From positions 310,001 to 374,000 of the forward strand of contig JANFNE010000030.1 of NCBI GenBank assembly GCA_024867545.1: DNA of 64,000 bases, read 5' to 3'. The translations under genes and the position numbers were made by a program. Position 1 is the first letter of the stretch. Each line of letters begins with the position of its first letter. Positions 1 through 11,099 of the stretch are shown here, one piece after another. The stretch comes from Phytopythium helicoides. Taxonomy: Eukaryota > Oomycota > Peronosporomycetes > Pythiales > Pythiaceae. The notes beneath the pieces are model-generated. The model searched no databases. It saw only the letters and a list, made by a program, of their open reading frames with translations, and was not told the DNA's origin.

Positions 1-2668
1 GCAGCTCCTCCTCAAGCTTGTTCCGCTGAGCATAGAGAGTCTCCATCTCCTTCGCAACGGCTTCTCGCTCCCGCTGAAGTTGCTCAAGCTTCCTTTGTTC
101 CTCTGCGCGCTTCTTCACTTCCTCAGACAACCACTTCGCATCCCGCTCAGCCTTCTTCATCGTCGATGGTTTGCGTCCATGAGCCTGCATTCATTCGTCT
201 AGCTTGCGCAGTCAGTTGTTGCTGTTGCTTCAGCTTTTGCTTAGTCGCAGTCACTTCTTCCATCTTCGCTTAAGAACGCGTTCTTGAGCCTCCTTCTGGG
301 ATCCCAACTTTGCGATCTGCTGCTTGTCACGTTGCTGCGACCGCTTCAGTGCTTGAATCTCGCGCGCACGCTGCTTAGCATCCTCCATGTAACGCTTGCG
401 CTCATCTTGCATCTGTTTCTTGAGGTCAACCTTCTGACGCTTCATGCTTTCGATTTCATTCTTCATCCTGCGAGCACGGTCGTCAGCACTCTTCATTTTG
501 TTGATTGCAGTGTCCATTTCGCGCTTCTTCTGGAGCATAGCCTCGAGCTGCTCATCCTTTGCCTTCAGTTCCTTCGTCAGCATCGCCAATCGGCCATTAT
601 TCACTGGCGCTCCGCCTTCGCTTTGAATCTTATGCTCCAGTTCCCGAATTTCATCAGGCGAGCTTGTCACGCTCAGCCTGAGCATTACGAGCCTCCTCAC
701 TCATGACTGCTAGCTTCTGCTCATACAGAGTCCGCATATGCGCGAAGTTTTCTTGGGCCTGCTTGAGACTTTTGTACACTCGTTCTTTTTCGGAAATATT
801 GGTTGACAAGTCTTCGTACGTCTCACCCAGGTGGCGCTGACGATTCTCAAACACGCGGAGTCGGTCAGGCTTCTTCCGCAGATGCCTCAATATCCACACC
901 AGTGGGAAACTCATCATCAGCCGAGCCGTCCAGAGTTCCATCACTGGCATCAGCAGAGTCTTCACTTGCATCTGCGATACGCTGCTTCGACGCAGCGTTG
1001 CGTTCGAAGCTCGAGGTCTTTCTCCAAGGAAGCAATCAACTCTGCTCTCTGTTTGACGTCTTCCTCAATATAACTAGGAAGCGGAATCGCGCTTGACGGA
1101 CCCCCAAGAGTGTCCTGACGGCCAGGAAACACAGGGTCACTGTAGTCGATAAGATCTTTCTTGCCATTGGCCAATTTGAGCTTCTCTTGAAGATCGTGAA
1201 TGGCTCGCAGATGGTCCTTGATAACGTTCGACGTCGATTCTCGCTCTTCAGGAGGCATAATACCAGTGCCACCTCTTTCTTTCAGCTCAATCCTTAGCAT
1301 ATCGCGTTCTGTCTGGGCAGCAAACACCTCTTCTCTCATGCAATCGAGCTGGTTTTTGTTCCGCTTTAGTTCTGAAGTCAGTCGAGCAACTTCGACCTCA
1401 GCATTTTCGGCACGAGCACGCATGCTTGCATAGGACTCAAAGTCGGTTTGTACCCTCGCGAGAGTTGGGCTTGGCGCCGTGAGTTTGAGTTCGCTATCAG
1501 TCATCCCTGGATTTCGTAGGCGAAGGACTTCCGCTTGCAGCATTTCGACTTGCCGTCGCAGCTCCAGCGTCAGCGCAGAAGCCTCATCACGATTAACAAC
1601 CGGCTTGTTCTTGATGTTTCTTGCTCGGTTTGCGTACTTGAGTGCATTCAGCGTCTCGTCAAAGTTGACATCGGCGGGGCTCACGCATGTGAGCATCAGC
1701 GTTCGACTGTTTCCACCAAGTGAGTCTTGGAGCATTCGCGTCAACTTGGAGTCGCGATATGGGACGTGGACCTTCCCCCTCTTCTTGTCATCGCCAAGCG
1801 CGCTGATGACATTGCCGAGAGCCAATAGCCCTTTGTTGATATCAATGCCTTCTTTCAGACGCTTTCCCTCGGCTTGGGTACGCTTCTGACGCTCCGAGCC
1901 AGCCAGGTCGACGAAATTGAAATACGAGCGACGCGTCTCAAAGTCTCCTTCGGGAAGCTCCTCACCGTCGCCAGCAGCCGCAAGAGGAAGCTGTTGCACC
2001 ATGGAAACCGTGAAAATCGCGTGGGATCGACTGGAAGTGGCGTTCATCAGCGTGCTGCCGGTGGTTCGGGCCAGCGACCCTCGCTCCAGAAGCCGCAAAC
2101 AGTCGTCACCACCCTCGACAATCTCCTCAGTGGCCCCTGCAACCTGAACCTCGCCGTGCTCTCCCTCCCGGAGCGTCACCTTGCTGTCGCTGCCCGCCTC
2201 CATCGTGACGAGCAAATCGCGGATCTCCTCGCCGTAGATCTCTAAGAACCGCACGCGCACCTCGGCCTTGTAGTTCGAGTTCTCGGCGGCCTTGGCGTCG
2301 ATCTGGTCGAAGATGTGCGAGATGACGCGCGGGATGATGCCGTAGTCCTCGGACGCAATGTGCACCGAGCTGGCGCTGCCCATGGTGTAGGTCTTGCCCG
2401 AGCCCGTCTGACCGTAGGCGAAGACGGTCGAGTTGTAGCCGTCGAACACGGCCTTGGTGAGCGGCTCGACGCAGCGCCAGATGTCGCTCTGCTGCGCGTA
2501 CTGGCCGAACACGTAGTCGTACGTGAAGGAGCGGTTCTTGCCCATCACGATCTGCTGCTCGGCCTCCAGCACCGACACGCACTCGTCGCAGCGGTCCACC
2601 TTCTCTCGCCCGCTCAGCGGCCGCACGCGCACCGCCACGCGCACGGAGCTCTCATCGTCGTCCGCCAT
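1..2668 (-). CDS. Kinesin-4 (KIF4/chromokinesin-type) motor protein, 3' end outside the window, frame broken in the stalk
   Basis: Plus-end-directed microtubule motor. The first ATG is at 2668. The N-terminal motor domain is complete: P-loop GQTGSGKT, switch I NATSSRSHA, switch II VDLAGSE and the HVPYRDSKLTRML microtubule-binding segment, then a neck and a long coiled coil. The tail contains VLKR followed by KMEEVTATK, very like the KIF4 coiled coil, so kinesin-4 is favoured over other classes. The motor part (2668 to about 1010) reads without interruption. Downstream the frame changes about five times (near 1010, 875, 665, 265 and 150), each time resuming in-register coiled coil. At 265 the change fits loss of one A from an AAA run. 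No splice sites fit these changes, so they look like indels rather than introns. The gene runs off the left edge. Confidence 0.85.
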
Positions 2669-3704
2669 GGCGCTCGCCGCGCGCTTCTCAGGCCCCACGA
2701 GCCGCTAGAAGCCCGGAAAACCGGGAGAAGGACGCCCGCCCGCTCTTCCGACCGCCCGCGCGTCTCCGCTGGTCCCGCTGGCCGCCAGGGAACCGCTAGC
2801 AGCGCCGTCCGCGAGCGCCGCGCCGCCTGTCTCCTCGCTCCCCCAGGCGTGACGAGTTTCCGCACGGAGAAGCTTGCAGCCAAGATCGGGGATGTTTATT
2901 ATGTCATTACACGTATGGCTAGAGAGTGATAATATCTTTTTTACGTAGGTGACTTGACCTGAAGTATCCCCTACAAAGCCCAAGTCTAGCGTTGGTGGGG
3001 ATGGGATCGAGAATGCTTGGGAGAGCGACCGAGCGAGCGAGCGAGCACTGGTGGTCCATGTTGCACGGCCAGGAAGAAGGAATCTCACCAACGCGATGGC
3101 CACCAGCAAGCCATTTGCGATGCTTCAAGAGCGCTATTGATAGCCGGATGGATACCATCTTTTTGGTCGGACGCACCACCACCATGGTGGTGGAGGCGAC
3201 CGGTGTCCGTTAGGCGGCAAAAGGACAGCCTCGCGCGAAACCGCTCTCGCGCGCTTTTTATATATAAAACCTCGCGAGAACAAGGAAAAACCTCGAGTTT
3301 GTGGGGATGTAAACTACGCCGCGCTCCACCATCGAAGGAAGGTAACGGTTAGTTTACGCCTCGCGGTTTCAAAAATTCAAACAACACAACGCATCTTCGT
3401 TCAAGAGCACGACCCGACCAGCCCACCCCTTCTAGATTCATATACAACTCAAGTGATTCAAAGTCATGACCTCCGTTGGGACCCACCCGACCACCCGCTG
3501 CAACGTCAGTCGTTTCGCTCCCTCCCGCGCCGCACTCGACACTCGCTCCAAGTATACCGCTCTCCCTCGTCTCGCGGAAGAATGTTGGCGGCGCACGAAG
3601 TAATCTATCTAAAAATACCGTAGTAAACCCGTCCCGCAGCTGGCGGGCCGAGTTTGAAACCGGCCCGGCCGCGCGGCCCCCCGCCTTAGCGAGCCAAAAA
3701 AACA
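2669..3704. other. Divergent intergenic region between kinesin and beta-tubulin
   Basis: About 1 kb with no convincing coding sequence; the open frames here lack family resemblance and overlap each other on both strands. It holds an 18-base perfect palindrome (3176-3193) and an AT-rich TATA-like stretch (about 3256-3268, core TATATATAAAA) inside otherwise GC-rich sequence. It must contain the kinesin promoter and the upstream part of the tubulin promoter. Confidence 0.6.
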
Positions 3705-3722
3705 GCTTTCATTCGGCAAAAG
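3705..3722 (+). promoter_or_regulatory. Oomycete initiator-like element of the beta-tubulin gene
   Basis: The segment contains TTCATTCGGCAAAA, close to the oomycete initiator consensus GCTCATTYYNCAWTTT. A start near 3711 would place transcription just upstream of an 85-base leader exon and the predicted leader intron, which is a coherent arrangement. Assignment is by motif only. Confidence 0.5.
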
Positions 3723-3795
3723 ACCTCACTCGAGTCAGAGCCCGCGCCAGCCAGCCAAGCGCCGTCCCGCCCGCCGCCTTTCCCAGCCGCTCCAG

Positions 3796-5367
<1,572 letters not shown>

Positions 5368-5735
5368 AGAGTGCGGCTCCTTCGACCACCTCGACTGCAG
5401 TGCGTGCAGATATATATCACGTACAATACTCGGTCCTTTGGAAGGCGCGCAGCTTCGGCGGCGGGTATCGGCGCATAAGTTTAGCACCACGCAGACTGAG
5501 AAGTCAAGTCGTTCAGCACAGGAACAGAGATCGATTTAACTTTTATTTTGGATGCTATTTACTCCACCAAAATTGCTAAATTTGTCATCCTCCCTTGCCG
5601 ATTCGCTGAAAACAGATTCCATGTCGCAGTTGATTCGCTGAGGCGAGTCAGGGGCAAACCTGTAACTCTAATTCTGCATCTATTTTCGGGCAAGTTGAAG
5701 TGGGTTTTGCATCGAACCTCAGCTCTCAGTCTGTC
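5368..5735. other. Intergenic: beta-tubulin 3' region and promoter of the STPG-repeat gene
   Basis: About 370 bases with no protein-like frame. It must contain the tubulin 3' UTR and the upstream region of the next plus-strand gene. I see no clear motif. Confidence 0.5.
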
Positions 5736-6762
5736 ATGGCCGATCAATCGAGGCTGGGACCCCTTGCTAGGGAGCAGGCAAGTCGACAAGGCCTTCATTC
5801 CCCAGTGCGCATTGGCAGGCGTCCGGTGCAGCCAGCGTCGTACACTCCATTTCGAGAATCCATCTTTTACGATTCGACAGTGAACCCGCTGCTCAAGGGA
5901 GGGTGGGAACCTGATCGACTCTCAACTGTGCGAGAATCGAAACGGCTATGGACGGGGAACGGACCACAGATCAGTGCGAGGCTGCCGAAGACGGTAGTGG
6001 CTCCAGGGACTGCCTTTCGGAACGAATGCCTTAGCGCCGACCAGCTCTACAGCACAAACAAGAACACACTTGGCTATGACGCGCATCGTACGTTTTTTCC
6101 CAGCGACTATTTAGTTTATTTGCTACGATGTAGGACTCGCTAACGGACTTGCTTGACAGGATCTCTGCGTGGCACGAGCTTATGTAGCACGACGCAGCGA
6201 TTTCAAAGCGCACGTGAACAATGGTGCTGGTTTTTCTGGAGATATACCACTAATCACGTCACTCTACAACCATGTCTCTATAGAAAACACCAACACCCGA
6301 CGTAGTTGGACCTGGCTCATATGACATTGCTAGACAGCCTCAACCCATCATAACGTGCCCTCCAAGTCGAGAGGAGATTGTATGCCTCTGCATTTCAAAG
6401 CTATACCAGCGTCAACTTGGCTAACTAATTCCAATTCTGTCTTTGACCCGCAGGAAGTTCCAGAACGCTTACAAGAGTGGGGATCGGACGAATTAGATTA
6501 TAGAGCAATGGGCGACGAAGGCAGCTGGAAAATCACGTCAGAGATTCCGTCTCCAACCACGTTTTCGTTTCGGAGAGCTACGGCGACTACATGGATCGAT
6601 GATATTGCCCAACGTCAGCATAAATTTAACCCAGAGGCTCGCCGACTTCCACCAAGACACGCGACACCATCTCCTGAACAACAGCTCCCTCACTTTATTC
6701 AAGGAACGAGAAGCCCCGTGCACACAAAGAAATCCTCGCCCAACGGCGCCAACCGCATATGA
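5736..6762 (+). CDS. SHIPPO/STPG-repeat protein (flagellar type), four exons
   Basis: Predicted exons 5736-6087, 6160-6213, 6306-6379 and 6454-6762 join in phase to a 262-residue protein. Intron donors GTACGT, GTGAAC and GTATGC and acceptors GACAG, CGTAG and CGCAG fit; a CTAAC branch-like site precedes the first acceptor. The joined sequence contains STTQRF followed by LGPGSYDI, the SxxxRF...GPGxY pattern of SHIPPO/STPG (sperm-tail PG-rich) repeats. Proteins with this repeat sit on microtubules of cilia and flagella, which suits an organism with swimming zoospores. The exact homologue is not identified. None of the frame choices needs an indel. It converges on the cyclase gene 70 bases downstream. 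Confidence 0.65.
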
Positions 6763-6829
6763 TAACAACAACAAATGGGGTGACAGTAAGGTCAATTCAC
6801 ATTGGTTCGAGAATTTGTTTAGAATGTTC

Positions 6830-9800
6830 TCATCTTGTAATTATGTCAACGAAAGACCTCGGTCGGCTTACTGTTGGCTGTGCCTTTGTAGCCTCCAAAT
6901 GCCTCGAAAGTGGCGAGTTGTCTGTCAAGTTCAGACAACTGCGCAGTTGTTCGAGCGCGTGGACGCTCAGCATGCGACGGTCCTGAAGGTACCGCTTTAT
7001 GACCGTGTCTTTCACAGATGGGTGGTCTTTCGTAAGGAAAAAGGTTCGCATGGAATCTGACTCGCTCACCGGTACTCGACCCACTCTTTCTTCTAAACGA
7101 AACTCGGGGCAGTTCCGCAAGTGAACGTATGTGTCTTCTGAAATTTGAACCCTTCCAGGGGACACCTCGTGATTCCATCATATTGGCTATCACTGTATGA
7201 TGACCCCAGATTAGATACCTTGGCTTCTTGACACCAACAACACCACCTACGACCTTGCCACTGTGGATGCCGATTCGCATCTGTAGTGATACATTCGCTT
7301 CAGTACAGAATCGGTCAATTTCATGCAGCATCTCGATAGCAAACGCTGTTACTGCAGCCGCGTGATTCCGTGTGCTCTTGTGTGTTGGAAGGCCCTCCAA
7401 TGACAATGAAGGCATCGCCAACAGTGTCCATTTTGTACACGCCGAATTCGTCAAGGTGACTGTCAAACGCTGAATAGATCTTGTTGAGCAGCACGCAAAT
7501 GTCGCCCGGTTTGAGACTCGCACCCAAGCGTTGTAAAGCCTACCATGTCAGAGTAGAGTAAAGTTACTTCGGCCAACTCATCTACAACGGTTGATTGCAT
7601 CATCAGAGCCTCTGCGTACTGGGCCGATGGCAGCATATTGGCTAATAGGTCTTCACACTTTTGCTTTTCGAGGCGCAATGTACATTTTAGCAAGAAGTCA
7701 GAGCGTAACCCCACTCTCTCTTTGTACCCAAATCGCATCGTTATGAGTGTTGAACACAGTAGCAATGCCAAATTCTCTACCGTTTGACTCCAAGACTGAG
7801 ATCCTCTTCCGTAGGCAGTGAACGCGTAGGTGATGAAGTTCCAGGTGCTTATAATAATTGAAATAGGGAATCGGAGCCGAAGAACAAGCGCAAACACGAT
7901 AGACTGGACAACGCTTGGACCCAAATATTCCATGCTTGAATGTATGCTTTCGGAAGGCTCATTGCTTGGGCGAAATAACTGCTGCAAGTTCATGAGCAGT
8001 ACAAATATTAAGCAGCCCACTAGAGTCAGTGATTCATTACCAGATGAAAAGTGGCGTTGATATTTCTTCAAGACGAAAATGATTGCGAGAAGAAGACTCA
8101 ACGCGACAGTATCCAATACATAGTTGATGACCACACCGATGGAAGAGGACTCTTCATTATAAATGCGTCCAACAATGCTAAGCAATAGAACGCCCGCGGC
8201 AAATTGGACTGTAAGAAGATACTGTGGGATGCTCTCTGTTGCGTGCTCCTTCGAAAAACCGTCTCCATCTCAGATGCAACATTAACAGGGTCCTTCACGA
8301 TAAGGGACGGTACAGACATGCTCGGATCAGGTGCAATCTTGGCTGACAACAACGTTGGCCCGGAAGCCCTATATCTGAACATAAGCGTCCACTTTGACAT
8401 CTCAACATCATTCATGTGGCTAATGTACTCGTCACTGCGGTGATTAGGAGCATACACGGCACTGTCCTTTCGAATTGAACTTTCAGTTGCAGTTTCGAAG
8501 ACAGAATTCAGATCCGCAAGCGCGCTTCGAGGAGTTCGCACGTACTTCCCATCTAACCAATACAAGCGCAAGGAGCCTTTACCCTTTAAGTTAGGTCGCT
8601 CCACGCTCGGAAATGATGTATGAGCCGGATCGAGACAGCAGTTGGCGCACTCTCTCACTGATCTGGATCTTCCCTGCCACGCACGAAGAACATATTCTTG
8701 ATGAAGTATTCACAGTGTCGCCAAACAGATGATAGCTGTATGTTTTGCTTCCAACCACACCCGCAACTACGGGTCCAGCATGGATGCCAATTTGTAGCTG
8801 AATGTCGACGCCGTTGAAACTCCATTGTTCAGCTCACAAATTCGCATCATTGTAAGAGCCATGTCGGCAATCTTTTCGCAGTGAAAAGGATCATGTTCAA
8901 GAAGCCCAGCCGCACACATGTATGTTTCTGCGATAGCCTCCACTTTATATACGCCACGCAGATCGGTCGCTTTGTCGAAACAAAACACGATGCGATTCAT
9001 GAGCTTGACGAGGTCGATGGCGGACGCGTGCTTCGACAACACCTGAAAATTGCTCACATAGCAGAACAAAATGGACACTTCTTCATGGAAGTCCGCTAGC
9101 GCATCTGTCCTCGGGGTTCTCTTCAGGCTCTCCTTTATGTGAACTGGTAGCATTGTTTCGAGCAAGTCGTCACGTCGTTTTCGCTCTTCGGCGACGCGAA
9201 TTCGCTCCACAAACTCTTGCCTCACGTTCCGCTCTCCAAAGAAGGTTGCGAGCATGCAAAATCCCGCGAGTGCAAGGCTTGTAGACAAGTCGAACTCGGA
9301 CCAGCTGCAGTGGCGGCAAAAAGCAATCACGAAGCATAACCGATAAATCACGTGACGAGTAAACAGATCGAGGCAGTTGTGAAGCGCATGCCGGACGCAG
9401 TGTAAACCACTATCACGTACAATATGATGGCTACGCGCACGCTCTTCTGCGAACAGAAGAGCGCGCTTTGGTCTGCTTCCACTTCTTCTTGTGGGTACAA
9501 GCTTGAGTGGCTGCGTAAATAGAGGAAACGTGGTACTGATAGTGCGAGGCCATTCAGCACGTAGTGACAAGCATCAGTTGGTCGAAATGCCGATGAAACG
9601 TTGCTGTGTACGACCCCACATTTAGGATTAGTGCCATCACGATCACTAGAATTCGGGAAATGGCAACAGGTTTCCTCATCGCGTTCACTTCGGTCGCGTA
9701 CTGTGCTAACAACACAAGCCCGAAATGCCACGACGAGCAGGTGAGCCGTGGAGCGCACTTTCTTGAGCACGTAAATGTTGTAGTGTTTGCAAAAAATGTC

Positions 9801-10130
9801 GTCCAGATTGGCGTCACGAAATCGCAAGGGGAACACTTGTAGCTGTGCTCTACGCAGCGAGAACTCCCCGCTGCTAGTTCGTCGAGTCCGCGCTCGTGAA
9901 CCGAACACCCCTGACGCATTTCTACTGACAGAGAGTGGCAGCACAGGTGTCTGGACAACCGCACCCCCATTTAGGTCGTTGATGGCCGGGAACAATATGC
10001 TTCGGCGCGTGATGGTGTTGCGGTGCTCGTGGGTGCTGCTGCCGCCGGAGGAGGACGAGCGACGTTGTTGACCAACCCGAAACTGCGCTTCTTCAGTTGG
10101 CTCTGGAGCGACCACCGCATCGCTCTTCAT
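6830..10130 (-). CDS. Class III nucleotidyl cyclase, two TM blocks and two cyclase domains (TM6-C1-TM6-C2), frame broken several times
   Basis: Membrane cyclase making cAMP or cGMP. Reading from the ATG at 10130: a Ser/Arg-rich cytosolic N-terminus, a block of hydrophobic helices (about 9750-9250), cyclase domain C1 (about 9080-8600), a linker, a second hydrophobic block (about 8190-7750), cyclase domain C2 (about 7600-7130) and a short tail. C2 keeps both metal aspartates (LLYSDMVGF and TVGDAF). C1 lacks them (FCYVSNF, AIAETYM) but keeps the transition-state Asn/Arg motif FGDTVNTSSR. C1 has Glu at the position that is Lys in adenylyl and Glu in guanylyl cyclases, so the substrate is uncertain and GTP is possible. 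Frames shift near 9720, 9400, 8795, 7530 (GGG for GG), 7390 (GGG for GG) and 7155 (CCCC for CCC). The family sequence resumes each time. Confidence 0.8.
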
Positions 10131-10444
10131 CACGCAGCTCAGCGAGCGAGAGTAATCTGCCTCGGCTGCGGTTGGAGACAGCGGATTACTGCGAGCGCGA
10201 GGTGGTGGCCACGCGCATGAAAGCTGCGGTAATCCAGCAGTCGACGGCTGAAACAGCTCGGGCACGTGCCGCCAGAGACGGGCTTCGGGACACGTTCGGC
10301 TATAAATACGAGGCAAAGTGCCTGCTGCAAAGTGCTGGCTGCCAAGTATAGCGGTTTGAACAGAGGTGCATTGGGAATTACAGCGAGGCGCCTACTTGGC
10401 TGGCTTGGGGCGTTTGGCTGGCGCGCGGTTTGGAATCTGCAGGC
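10131..10444. other. Intergenic: cyclase promoter and SOSS-B 3' region
   Basis: About 310 bases between the cyclase start and the stop of the OB-fold gene. An in-frame extension of the cyclase to a second upstream ATG at 10316 is possible but has no family support. I see nothing else. Confidence 0.4.
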
Positions 10445-10906
10445 TCACGTGGCACGCAGCGTTAGTGTCTTCAGTGCGTCGTGGGCAACCTGTGACAAAC
10501 AGACACGCACCATGGCGTCGGGGTTGGCGGGGTCCTTGACCCACGTGAGGTTGCTGACGTTGAGCACCTCCTTGAAGAGCAGCAGGAACTCGCCGACGCG
10601 CTCGACCTTGCCGCCCCAGAGGTAGAGGCGTCCGCTCTTCATGACGACCTGCGTGGGCGCCAGCTGCAGCACGTCGCCCAGCCGCACGTGCAGCGCCACG
10701 CTCTTGGGCAGCACGAGGCTCACGCAGCCCGAGTCGTCGCCCACCAGCAGCGTCGCGTTGTTGCTCGCGTTGGCCTCGTCCTTGGCGTTCGACTCCATCA
10801 CGATCGCCTTCACAGCCACCTCCTTGTCCGCTAGCGCCGGCGTCAGGTCCTTAATGCGCACCAGCGCCGGCCGCTTGCGCGCCGCCTGCGCGCTGCCGCT
10901 GCTCAT
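10445..10906 (-). CDS. SOSS-B/NABP-like single-stranded DNA-binding OB-fold protein
   Basis: A 153-residue intron-free protein. After a basic start (MSSGSAQAARKRPALVRIKD) comes one OB fold: KAIVMESNAKDE strand region, TLLVGDDSGCVSLVL, then LGDVLQLAPTQVVMKSGRLYLWGGKVERVGEF. This order and the GDDSG and SGRLYLWGG segments resemble SOSS complex subunit B (hSSB1/2, NABP), which binds single-stranded DNA during double-strand break repair in the nucleus. The basic C-terminal tail seen in animal homologues is short here. A longer frame upstream of 10906 is open but GC-biased and lacks similarity, so I place the start at 10906. It is divergent from the BEACH gene with only 193 bases between starts. 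Confidence 0.7.
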   Translation of the reverse strand: MSSGSAQAARKRPALVRIKDLTPALADKEVAVKAIVMESNAKDEANASNNATLLVGDDSGCVSLVLPKSVALHVRLGDVLQLAPTQVVMKSGRLYLWGGKVERVGEFLLLFKEVLNVSNLTWVKDPANPDAMVRVCLSQVAHDALKTLTLRAT

Positions 10907-11099
10907 AGTCGCCAGGCGAGCGGTCGGGTTCCTCCTCGCCGTCTTCACTATGGCGGCGAGAGGGCAACTTGCGCTCCCCTTCGTTCCGATAAAACCGCAG
11001 CTTTTGGCTGCTATAAACCCGCCAAATGCACACATCAAACACGGACGCAAGCGGTGCAAGCGGCCAGGATCGGCTCGAGAAAGGACGGGAAGGCGCGCC

